Shown one piece after another: positions 21,922 through 32,976 of a DNA stretch of 64,000 nt. A program made the translations under genes and the position numbers. How positions within the stretch are numbered: position 1 is the stretch's first letter; every line of letters starts with the position of its first letter. This DNA is from Mesaphorura yosii (lineage: Eukaryota > Arthropoda > Collembola > Poduromorpha > Tullbergiidae), in assembly GCA_009869945.1 (NCBI GenBank), contig WIXG01000126.1:124001-188000 (forward strand), in the 5' to 3' direction. Under the pieces are notes generated by a model, which had not been told where the DNA came from, made no database searches, and saw only the letters and a list, made by a program, of their open reading frames with translations.

Positions 21922-23628
21922 TCAGGCGGCGTCCTCTTGGTCCAGTTGCACCGTACTGCAAGTGACAGCTGTCCCTGCCCTTGGGCCTGCAACCACCACT
22001 CCTTCCGACAGGCCATCCTCTATTGCACCAGCTGCTCCTGCATTCCCAGTCGCTTCCTTCGTGCCCGCTCCTGCCCTTCCACGACACGCGGTGAGCACCA
22101 CGCACGAGACGACAAGCACCGATCCCAAGCAGCTGAAGAGGTCTGGAGTGTCGTGGAGCAGCACAATCTGCAGCAGGAACGCAAAAACGATGTCCAGAGT
22201 CCGAGCAATCGCGACGGTGGTGGCCGTCTCGATCTGCAGCGCCTTTGTCAGAAGCACCTGACCCAGAAACCCACACAACCCAACACCCAGGCACTGGGAG
22301 ATGCTGCACCAGTCGGATGGCATGGTGAAGGCGCGGAGGACGATGGTGAGCACGGTGCCAAACAACGCGAGGATGCCAGAGAACCAGAGAATGATGACCG
22401 AATAGTGGATTTGCTTGAGCTGACGGAGGATGATGAACGCCAGCGCCGTGAAGAGAGCCGCCCCAAGTCCGCACATGCTGCCGATGACGCCGTCCCACGA
22501 CGACGGTCCAGCCATGTCAGTGTTTGGACTCATGAACTGGAACGATGGCTTTGAGACAAACACGACTCCAATCAGCGTCAGAGTGATCATGAGCATGTCG
22601 AACCAGCTGCAGACCTCGCCCAAGCACAAGCATGCAAAGATGCTAACAAAAACGGGTGATGTGAAGATGAGCGTGCTGGAGTCTGCCAGCGCAATGAGGT
22701 GGATCGAAATGAACGACATGACCAGCGAGGCTGAGCCGAGGATTCCCCGGGCAAGGAGCAGTGACCGGATGTTCTGATTGGTGCCCAGCAGGTCAGCCTT
22801 GGATGAAATGGCGACCAGCAGTACGCACAGGCCCTGGAGGAGTCCACGAGCGGCTAGAAGCTCCATCGGATGGAGAGCGGACACTTTGACGATGAGGGAC
22901 GTCGTGGCGAAGAAGATGCACGAGAGAGCTGCCAGGAGTATGCCGAGGGGAAATTTGGGGAGCGTCTTGGGTTCGGCTTCGATGTATGCTTGGCTGCAGT
23001 GGGTGCTGCTGCTGCTACTTCCGCTGCTGCTTATTGAATGATTCCAACGCGGGTCTTCTGTGTTGGATGTGCTTTCAGGCACTGACGGTTCCCGGCTTGG
23101 TCTGGTCCTCATACGCGCCCGTCGTGTGCCGGAGGTGTCGTGGGTCCCGATACTATTGTTCATGTGGTTGGTACCTGCAACAATGGTGGGTCCAGCCACC
23201 GTTTCTGTCGCGTCACTGCTCTTGAGCCTCATTGCCGTAAGGAACTGATGGATTCGTCCCTGGCGCGCAGAGCCACGAATAATCAACGGCTCATTGTCAT
23301 GTTCTCGTGCATCGTCATTCCCTTCGTCGACAAAGTCGTAGGGCCCGGGCACGGCGGGCAAGAAACTGTGAGCATCGCCGACAGTATGTAGATTCGGGCT
23401 GATGGGCACTCGCCTGCGGTGGTTGGAGTCTGAGTGGTCGAGAGAGATCAGGATCTCATTTCGGCAGCTTATTATCGCGCTTTCATTTGTGCCGCCGCCC
23501 GTCGCTGACGCAGACGCTGTCGACGTTAATGTCGAAGGATTCATAGCGATGAAATGCTTTTGTGCAGATGCGCTTGGTCCCTGAAGAGCAGGCTGAGGCA
23601 CAGGTGAAGATACAAAAGGTTTCTCCAT
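21922..23628 (-). CDS. SLC35G1: SLC35G-like EamA-family membrane transporter (568 aa, single exon)
   Basis: A member of the drug/metabolite transporter superfamily, SLC35G (TMEM20) group; substrates of these proteins are poorly known and human SLC35G1 has been placed in the ER/plasma membrane and linked to calcium-entry control and citrate transport. The first ~225 residues are polar, Ser/Thr/Asn-rich and probably disordered, ending in a serine run. From about 226 there are roughly ten hydrophobic helices in two EamA halves: the first starts PLGILLAALSCIFFATTSL and contains the conserved ARG...SxS and ALADSSTLIFTSPVF stretch, the second starts after a short loop and includes IETATTVAIARTLDIVFAF. 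The gene has no intron while most neighbours have many, and it is more GC-rich than its flanks. The start ATG at 23628 is the first in the open frame; an upstream non-coding exon cannot be excluded. SLC35G subfamily assignment is good; the exact member is not certain. Confidence 0.82.
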   Translation of the reverse strand: MEKPFVSSPVPQPALQGPSASAQKHFIAMNPSTLTSTASASATGGGTNESAIISCRNEILISLDHSDSNHRRRVPISPNLHTVGDAHSFLPAVPGPYDFVDEGNDDAREHDNEPLIIRGSARQGRIHQFLTAMRLKSSDATETVAGPTIVAGTNHMNNSIGTHDTSGTRRARMRTRPSREPSVPESTSNTEDPRWNHSISSSGSSSSSTHCSQAYIEAEPKTLPKFPLGILLAALSCIFFATTSLIVKVSALHPMELLAARGLLQGLCVLLVAISSKADLLGTNQNIRSLLLARGILGSASLVMSFISIHLIALADSSTLIFTSPVFVSIFACLCLGEVCSWFDMLMITLTLIGVVFVSKPSFQFMSPNTDMAGPSSWDGVIGSMCGLGAALFTALAFIILRQLKQIHYSVIILWFSGILALFGTVLTIVLRAFTMPSDWCSISQCLGVGLCGFLGQVLLTKALQIETATTVAIARTLDIVFAFLLQIVLLHDTPDLFSCLGSVLVVSCVVLTACRGRAGAGTKEATGNAGAAGAIEDGLSEGVVVAGPRAGTAVTCSTVQLDQEDAA

Positions 23629-25199
23629 TGGTATTACTAAATTAGTCTTCTCGCCTCGCCATCACAAAAACTACTCCAAGCATCAACCTACACAGTCATA
23701 AAAAGAAGCGAATGCAAATATAAGTTGAAGGTCGATTCACGATGCTTTACAAAAATCAAGACCAAAGTGACGGCAAGCAAGAAATATGTAAATTGGATTA
23801 CGCGATTCGATTCGATTGTGATCTCTGCCGTCTAGCTGCTGTCAAGATTGGGATCAGGATCTGAATTTGAATCCGGGCTAAGTTTTCTGTTAATCCTCCG
23901 TACCTGCAAAAAATATCGTTAATGTCACCAATTCAATTGATCGGTCGACGAATGAGCAAAGCAATTATACTAATTTGGCAAACATGTTCCAGTTCACCAA
24001 AGCAAAAGCCACACAAAGCGAATATGGCAAAGGCGAAATTTTTTATTTCTATCTCCAATATTTGCAATGGCAAATGACGCGGCGTGTAGGTAGCTCTAGC
24101 AATGCAAATATTCCTGAAGGTTGTCTTAACCTCACTTGACGGTGAAACAACGGGGACGGCGAATTTAAAGTAAGGCCAGGCGTTCATGCATGTATCGATT
24201 TATGCCACGCGATGTGACACTGCATCAAATATTCATATACATTTCTTACGTACACGTCAAGAAAGTTTTCCGAAAACCTTTGACTTGTTTCTGCGCTTCG
24301 CTCGAGTGACTTTCATGGCATATTTCTCGCCCATTTCTGCCCTGCCTAGAGCAAGCCACTTTAATTTTCAATTAAGATTGAGTTTACGGTATGAACAGGT
24401 ATGAACGCTATTTTCACCATCGGCAGATTTATTAGTTCCATCATATAAAAAAAATTTCGATATGTTAATGAAACATATGCTAAGTTGCTTTATCGGCTCA
24501 CATTTTATTCAATTGGAGTATGGAAAAATTGTTGAAAAGTTAGTACGAATTTATGCCGGAATAATAAGTATATTTCTGTAAAGATTTAAAATGATACGGT
24601 AATACGTTAAAAATTTAATGCACTGGAAGCTTTTGAAGGTCAAACCGCGGGGCGCGGCTGGATAACTTCCTCTGAGGTAACCTAAAGAATAAAGATCTAA
24701 GGGCGAAGATTGTCGGCGAATGCAATAAAAATTACACCGGCTACACTTTTAATCGTTAGGAAGCTTAGGTTAAGTTGTACTGAAAGACGTGGCAGGCGAT
24801 TGAACACAAAAAATGCATGAAGAAATGTTTGAACATCTGTAGCAATTCCCTATCACAATTTTCGAGGAAAGTAAACCAAGATTGTGGAGTTCCCGATATC
24901 TGGGAATCCAACAAGCCTAACCCCAAGCGACTCTGACCAAAATATTGAGGGAGGAGATAGTTTCCGCGAAAAGTGGTTTTTATAAAAAGATTTCCCACCC
25001 GAAATTTCATGTTTCCATGTCTTTACCAAACCCTTAATTAAAAATGGCAGTTGCAACTTACCCTTCAAAATTTCGCAGTAGACGGACGGCTTGTATCTGC
25101 CATTTCAACATTTTAGCGGCGTATATGATTAAACAGCACAGGGGAAAAGTAAGATTTGCATATTGGTTCAGTAACATAACCAAAAATTATTTTTACATA

Positions 25200-25616
25200 C
25201 GGGGTCCGGCATATATATTTACCCCCTATCCAGAGCCAAAATCAAAAGTGTTTCGTCAACACGGAGCACACCGCTGGAAAGCTTATGAAATTCTAGATCT
25301 CTGGTGAAATTTGCAGCTCATTTGGGTAGTCGACGTAAAAGTTATGCGCACTTAAGTGCAAAGAGTGGGAAGTGTAAGACACTCATGCGCATTCAAGAAA
25401 ATGCACGCATCGTGCCGCTGATGAAACAATCCAAAAGTCTCACACTTCCCACTCTTTGCACTTAAGTCCCATAACTTTTACGTCGACTGCCCAAATGAGC
25501 TGCAAATTTCACCAGAGATCTGGAATTTCATAAGCTTTCCAGCGGTGTGCTCCGTGTTGACGAAACACTTTTGATTTTGGCTCTGGATAGGGGGTAAATA
25601 TATATGCCGGACCCTG
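25200..25616. mobile_element. Fold-back MITE, Tc1/mariner-like (417 bp, TA target duplication)
   Basis: Two inverted arms of about 181 and 180 bp (25200-25380 and 25437-25616) flank a 56-bp centre. The arms differ at only about five positions, so the element is young or kept by conversion. The outer ends read CRGGGTCCGGCATATATA inward, and each end abuts a TA dinucleotide (25198-25199 and 25617-25618), the target duplication of Tc1/mariner-type elements. The same 34-residue open frame appears on both strands because of the palindrome; it is not a gene. No transposase is present, so it would be non-autonomous. Confidence 0.85.
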
Positions 25617-26115
25617 TACAATTAATAAATCTGCAGGCCGTATAATTTGTTCCCACAGGGAATTACTTTCCTTCTCGCGAAATGTCATAAAATTGCGGGC
25701 TGCCATTACTGCCTTGAGCAAGCTTAAATATTTAATAACTTCTCATTGAAGGTCGCATGACTCTCCGCTTCGTCGTTTAAGCATGCGCTTGTCGGCCTTT
25801 CTAGAACTGGAACAGGCGGTCAGAATTTGCAACTGCGTCTCTCCTGCTCTCGCCTTGCCCCATTCACAAATTCGTCTAGAAATCGACATTTTGTTGGAAA
25901 AATTGGCATGGAATTATAGAGATAGATGGGAAATCGAAGTATTCGCTATTTTCAACGATGACGCCGACAAAAGGTGTCAGACTGCTATTGCTGCCTGGCT
26001 GACTATAGGTGCTTTTCTCAAGCTCTCAAAAGCGCGACACCATGCAGTTGCCTTTCTTGCCGAATTCTAAGCGCGTTTGCTTTCTAATTGAAATCTGCGA
26101 AGTATAATAACTTAC

Positions 26116-26165
26116 CCCAAGTCAACAATCTTGAAACCTTCGTCCAATGGCGGTGCGAAGGGCTG
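26116..26165 (-). CDS. Isolated possible coding exon (unassigned)
   Basis: A 50-nt minus-strand segment is bounded by an acceptor-like TTACGTCAG and a strong donor GTAAGTTA. In one frame it reads QPFAPPLDEGFKIVDLG, which has the look of a conserved eukaryotic peptide rather than random sequence. A second frame is also open, so coding is unproven. No other exon of the same gene was found nearby. It could be an exon of a long-intron gene whose other exons I failed to recognise. I do not recognise the family. Confidence 0.22.
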
Positions 26166-29100
26166 CTGACGTAAATGGCTACACAAAAGGCAAAGCCTTT
26201 GGGTTTCAATTAATTAACTCTTATTTTGAGCTAGAAAACACAAATATCACATTTCACTGATTTTTCTTCCTAATTTGAGCTTCACGAAGTTCCAATGCAA
26301 ACCTTTGTTGCCAGGTCAGATTTCATTAAGACTAAAGTTACAATGTAAGCAACTTTTATCCTGCCATCCACGCGGATTTTAGAGATTTCTCATCTTTGTC
26401 GCACAATTTCCGACTTGAGTCTGGAATTTTGACCAACTACTTCTACCAGGAAAACAAGTAATTAGAATTTATTGACTTGGAATTTATTAGCTGAAATTGA
26501 GCACAGCGTTTACAAAATTCGGCACACGGGAGAAAAAAATGCTGGCACGGCACAGTAAACAGATTGTTTTCTCATTTGTAAAGAGAAAGCTGCACTTTGT
26601 CCTCATCTGGATTCAGATTTCCTATTTCACCATTCGACGTCTGTCCTACTGCCCGTTTGCTGTGCCACCACTACTCTGGACAGCGACAGACTGACACGTA
26701 GCGAGCAAAGACTGAAAGGCAGGGCGAAAGCCAAGAACCACGAAGCAAAGCTTGGAATGTCTGGAAAAGGCATGCAAAAATAGAAAGTGCAAATAACGAA
26801 GGCAGAATGCCGAGAATGCTATGAAAGAAAGTACCTCACTCCCGAACGAACCGAGCCGGCTGTTAAAAAAGGGGTATAAAATGGCTCTGGGTTAATTAGA
26901 GAGCTGATCTGTGAAGGTGCCACGGTGCTAGAAAGCAAAACATTATTATCTCCAAAATGTGAGGGACTTTAGCTTTCTTGCCACTGAGGATCTTGGCTAT
27001 AGACTTGCATACACTTTTCGCGTATTTTTGCTGGCTTTCGGCATGCATTCATTATAAATGGAGTCTAGCTTGAGTCGAGCAGGTCCACGTGGTAGTAAAA
27101 GTGCCATACAATTCGCTCCTGCATCTTCTAGTACTCTAGTGAAAGCCTTTCCTCCGTGCATGATAATAACTGGGGTCTCCAGAGAAAGGTTTCATCATCC
27201 ATAATTTTATACTCAGAGAACGCAATACGAATTGCTGCTCTCGCTCGTTTTGTTTTTATTATCATCCGGCAACAACAAAAACTACCGTTCATGGCTCCAG
27301 GCACGCGGTTCAGTTTCAGTGCGTGAGTACAATACAAATTACAATTGCAATCTACAAATCGTTACCTCCGGTCCTGGAACTTCAAGTCAAAAGGAGACGA
27401 CGGTAATAATCATACTCCACACGGTTTTTATTGCCGCATTTCGTAGTGTACACGATTTGTCTCTAATTTCAAATCTCAACTCAAGTTTATTTGCATTTGC
27501 ATTATTACGAATTTCGCGTCTCGTTTGCCTGCCTGCACTGGATTAAACTGGATAAGTTTATATCTTGCGGCTTGGCGTGAAATGGAGTACAGGTTCAATT
27601 TTATACTTATAACCAAACCCACAAACGCAATCCGCTTAGAAATATCTAAGTCAAGTCAACAGCAGTAAATAATTACATTACTGTCGCCTGTCGCCAGGTA
27701 ATTCAACACGGCATGACTGCAGAAACAAAATCGAAGTAGGTCAATTCAAGAACAAAGCGTATATGAGCACGAGCAGATCCAGCATGCTGAAATAGAAAAG
27801 AAACAGATTTCGCAACCTATTGCACGCGAAGGATTTCATTTGGATTTGGAGTTGTGTGTGACATTGAATTGACTTTCGATGTATTTTTGTTGCGTATGCA
27901 CCAGAAGTACACAGAAAGTATCCAGTTTCGGTCGAAATCAATACCATCCATAGAATTCAGTGCTTTATACGGGACGAGAATTGAGACGATTTTTGCAACA
28001 TTTCAATTGACAACACAGTTGGCAAAGCGCGAAACCACGGAAGATTTCTCATGCCGGAACGTAAACGTAAATATGAAGGTTATGGAAGTTTTGTTTCTTT
28101 CTACCGGCCCAATTTCTTGCCTGTGACCAACATCAATCGAGTAACCGACCAATCGATTGGTCTTAGACGCCTTAGGAATGAGAATAAAGAAACCACACAT
28201 TTCAAGCTAAAATTACAAATGCGCAAATAACGAGCATGGAAGAAACGAATCCACTGTTGTGGTTCAAATGAAGCCAGTGCCTCGCTCTGCCGTGGGCTCG
28301 GCTAACCTTTTTCATTGCTATGCTTGATCTTGTAGGGAAGCAGATAGCAGATAAGTTACCACACCACTTCGATAGTACTCTGCTGCTGCTGTTTGATATC
28401 TGGTGATATGCTGTAATCCTACACGAGTACAGAGCACAAGCAAAAGCATTGCAGTTCGTTTGAGTAAAGTAAAAGTGAATTGAGAAAAAACTCATCATTC
28501 GTATTTTCGCATTTATAATTTGCCATTGCCAAGCCCTTGGTACTTGGTACTACTCTGCCACTACCATTGCATTGCATTGCTATAACACAAAGTCAAGTGA
28601 CTTTCGTAAATACAAATAGTAAATATCAAATTGCAGGAATTGTTAAAGAAAGAAATTTTAGTTCTACACCAGTTATTCCAAACTGCTGCATTTTACCCGT
28701 GCAGTGTTTATTTTACCAGGGTTTAGTGATTGATCCGGAACTTTAATTGTAATTATTCACGAGTTAAAATTGCCCCTGATTTAATTTGGACCTGGAGCCT
28801 CGTTTCAATTTCCGCAATTAATCAACAGTCAGTCCATCGTCGACAGTGAATTTAATTAATTACGTGTTGGCTCGAAGATTTGTTGGTCATCTTACTGGCA
28901 GTCTGGATATTATATCAGTGTTTGGATGTCTTGTCAGAACGAGCTAGACCGTCTGGATATCTGATACTCTGATAAGGTAAGTAAATAAAGGCAGACCTTG
29001 CTTCGGTAATTACTTGGGTGGATTTCAAGCCTGGAAGAATGAAATTAGCTACTATTCATTAGATTTTCGCCTACTTTAAATGGATTAAGGCGACAACTCA

Positions 29101-32100
29101 TAGTTGTTTGCTTGGTAGAGTGATCAGAGCACATGTAACGATTTAACCAGATTTCTGGACGGATTCACGTCAATAATTCAGACACTGACGTGACCGATGA
29201 CGACAAATTCAGCAGGGACCCAATTAGAATCAGCAGTTCACCTTGCCACAGTTTTCTTCGAAATTCAATTAACGGGTCAGAATTTATACCTTTGTGAGTG
29301 CTGATTGTAATTTATTTCCGAACGATCTGGTAAGTAAGATTGCCTTCGCGATCACGCCATTGACTGCCTATCTACTTTCAATTGTTCTCTAGTTGGGTAA
29401 ATATTTGTTGGGACTGCACTCGTGCCGTTCAGTCCATGCTGAAACAACAACAGTCTTGAGGAATAGGAAACATGGAAGGTGTCGGCAACGCAATCATCAG
29501 TGGGAATGTGCAGGCTCGGCTAAACAGTCACAGGCTTCGACGAGTTCGGCCACGTGAAATTTCCCTCGACATAGATTTAAGATTTAGTATTCGTCAGAAT
29601 TGTCAGAAAGTGAAAACCTTCAGTAGAATCCAAAGTCGGTAGGACCAGCACTGTCTCATGAGATTTAGCCATAGTTTAGACGAATTTCTCAATAATATTA
29701 ACTGTCTAAGGCGATTGCTGAGTTTTTGAGTGGTGCTTGCGATTTTTTGAAACACAAATTCCAAGCATCTTCCTCCTTTCATCATCATCTGATGGATACT
29801 AGTAGTCATAGCCACTAATCATGTGCCAATGTTTTGCTTCTTGTAGGTTTTGCATGTTCGACCTCGAGCGAAGTCAGCTGAAATTACCGATTGCGAAATC
29901 CACATTACATCAACCTATCAATCACCTGGCTCGCATCCTCAACCAGTCAAGTCAAGTTTCAAGCCTCAGATGAAAGTAAGTCTACTTTAATGTGTTTTAC
30001 GTATAAATTATGCCTCAACCGACTCAATCCAAGTAAAGAAACTGGGAAGGAAATGTGTCGATATTTGATTTAGACATGCCGCATACGACTTGCTTTAGCG
30101 TTAGCGACCTCGACTAGAATCGAATTAAATTAAAGACTCAGTTCAGCTGCGATTGCCACTGCGCCGCACTGCAGTGCGTTTAGCGTTAATATCGTTTATA
30201 TTATAATGCTGCGTTGCGTTACAAGGTGGATAGGATCACTATAGGCTGTATGGAAACGGGAGCATCCAGTGCGTGTTTACGTCTTGCTTAATTTTCCAGC
30301 ACGCAATTTCGCTGTTGGTAGGTGGTGTATATAGAATAAAAATGCAAGGCCAGCGGGCACAGGCAAGAATTGAGATTACGTAATAGAATCGAGTTTAGTC
30401 CAGACGAAAGCGATGGCCAGTGTCAACCCGAATCGTGAATGCATGACTAGAAAAGCGATTTGTAGGTTCTACCTGGCGTGGAGGTTCCCTTGACGGCTAA
30501 GCCTGAGTCGTGAAGTTGTCATGGCGCTACGGCTTTTAGCAAAGCAAAGTAATGTTTTCTTGTTTTGCAATCGCGGTAACAGGCGGAAGGAGACAGGCAC
30601 AAAAGCCTTCCAGCTTCCGCTGTATGTTTGTGCTCGTAATCAGAATCGGGGCCTTTGCCTTGTACACAGATACTCTAATGTTCTTAATCTGTTTTTCGTT
30701 TTTGTCCTTGCAGAGTACAAGCCAGGCCGACCGTTGATCATCATCTGTGGAACCAATTAAGTTCTGTTACTTCGTAGAAGAAATGAAGACTTCTTGAGCT
30801 GCAAACCCAAAATTTTAGTCAGTGACTCTTCAGTGTCGCTCCAGTCAAGTTGTGTTTCAAAATTTTGCTTGAGTGCTGCCGCCCATGAGGCAGAAAATGG
30901 GATAGGACAAAGTCTTGTAGTGCGCTGTGAATTTTGAACATTGAATTATTTCTTAAGTAAGTTTCTGAACAATATCTACTGCTGCTCGATTCGTCGGGCG
31001 GTTATCAAAATTTAGAAGATTGATTGAACCAGATCATCGAGAAGCAAAAGAAAATCTTCACCGCGTCGTCCTAAATCAACGTATGTTCTCATATAGCAAG
31101 CCCTAGACTGTAGTCCTGTTTTTCTGCATCCATAAACAAAACCATGATGACATGAGTTGGTAGTTGATTTTGGCAATTGGCAAGTTTTCCATTTGTTGTT
31201 TTATAGATTTAGAAAATTGGCGACAAAAATCCTAGTTTAAGGCATTAACTTTTCCTTTCGTCGGACATTAAGCCCCACTTAGCTTAGCTTATCTTGGCTG
31301 TAAGCCAAGGCCGCAGGTTTCCGTTTTCGTTCTCTGAGATACGGCGATACGGGAAGCATGACTTGGCACAGCAAGCACGAGTTATTCTGTCAATTCAGTT
31401 CATGCCACTGCCAGTCTAGCAGAATATTTCTGGTGAATCGTGAGTGCTAAGTGCATAAAACCGCAATCGCAATTCGCAGTGGGGTTCCTGCTTACAGTTC
31501 ATACCTCTCCAAGCGTTCAGTTACGTGCTTAGTCCAGGCTGTATTTGAAATCGCAATCGCACTCTGATTATCACCTTGGACAAGTTCAAGGTCTGTCTGC
31601 TGCTGCACTGTGGTGCCCGTAAGTCATGCCCATGCCATGTCGTCATCCTCTGCATTTTACATTTTTATTATTGCGGCTCGGAGCTGTAAACATTTATTTT
31701 AACACATGGAGCTGATTATGCATTATGGAGAACTTGTTGCTTTACTGCTCAGTGACTTTTGGTCTCGGGGCTCCCTCCGTCGCTCGTACAGTTCAAGTAC
31801 TCGACTCGTTCACGTTATCGCTCATTGCACATTGCCTGGCGCCGAACTGAACCTAAAACAGGTTTGACAAATTTGCAATGGCAATTTGTGGATTTATTTG
31901 CAGATTCTTTGTAATTGTCGCTTGATTCGGTTGCTGATGTGTGTGTGCGCCTGCAATTGATTTGGTTGGGTAGAAAGTAGGCAGGCCACTACCCTGCCTT
32001 GTTTTGTCCCCTTCTTCGCTAGTCGTTATGCGTGCTGGCAACGAGATGATCATCATCATGATAGAATTGACAATAACATAAAAAGAAAGTATGCGCATTC

Positions 32101-32926
32101 ACACAAGACATAAATCGCATCGTGCGTTTTAATGTTGCCGTTATTGTAATCTTGAATTTCTACTTTACTTCACGCATGGCAAAGGGCATGGTGTAATAAA
32201 AATGAATGAATGAATGACCGCAAACTGCAAACCTCATTAACCTATGTTATAAGGAAGTGAGAACTTGAGCAGTTTCCTAGCTTCCTGTGAACCCTGTCAA
32301 TTAATTCACCCTGTTAGATATGGCATAGCGAATGGCCATTCCTCGTGCGATGGCGCACCAGATGGCGAATTGATATTCTCTGCCAGGTATGAATTGAAAT
32401 TAGGGCACGGGTAGTGGCCATGTTTGAGACCGGATGCGAATGGGTGAAGAGCAGCCGCGTTTCATTGAAGTTAATATTTTTGTGTTTTGGTTTTGGTGAA
32501 CGTGTTGAAAAGTTTTTTTCAATTGGAATCGACTTCAGTCTATCATCAAAGCCTAAGACTAAACGTGTTTACAGAAGAATTCCTGTTAAAATTCTGCCTG
32601 CTGTAAATATTTTTATTATTCTGCTTGGTCGAGTCGGCCGATCACAAACCGAACGCGAATATTTCCGATTTTAGTCAGCTCGATCCTTTTGTGGCACACC
32701 GGAATTGCGAAAGGTCTGCAGGGCATTGACGAACCCGTGCGTGTTCTCGTGTGCATTCGTCAAGGTTTCTCCTCAGCACGCTGAGCTATCACATACGAAT
32801 GCAATTCAGATGAGGCCAAGTAAATGATATCTCGTTCGCCTTTTCTTTCTCTTATCTGAAAGGGAGTTTTACTATTCACAGGCGACAAGCGATGCGTACT
32901 CGTTACTCCTTAAATACTGTATTTAG

Positions 32927-32976
32927 ATTTAGACATTTACATTTAGACATTTACATTTAGACATTTACATTTAGAC
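32927..32976. repeat. 14-bp tandem repeat, 3.6 copies
   Basis: The unit ATTTAGACATTTAC is repeated three times exactly (32927, 32941, 32955) and followed by an 8-bp partial copy. It is a minisatellite in gene-poor DNA and no function is apparent. Confidence 0.95.

Noticed and set aside
21899..22777. Long plus-strand open frames (up to 215 codons) opposite the SLC35G-like gene
   Set aside because: They lie antisense to a well-supported transporter and consist of biased, motif-free sequence from GC-rich DNA.
25044..25721. Two near-identical small proteins on opposite strands
   Set aside because: They are the same sequence read from the two arms of the fold-back element, not genes.
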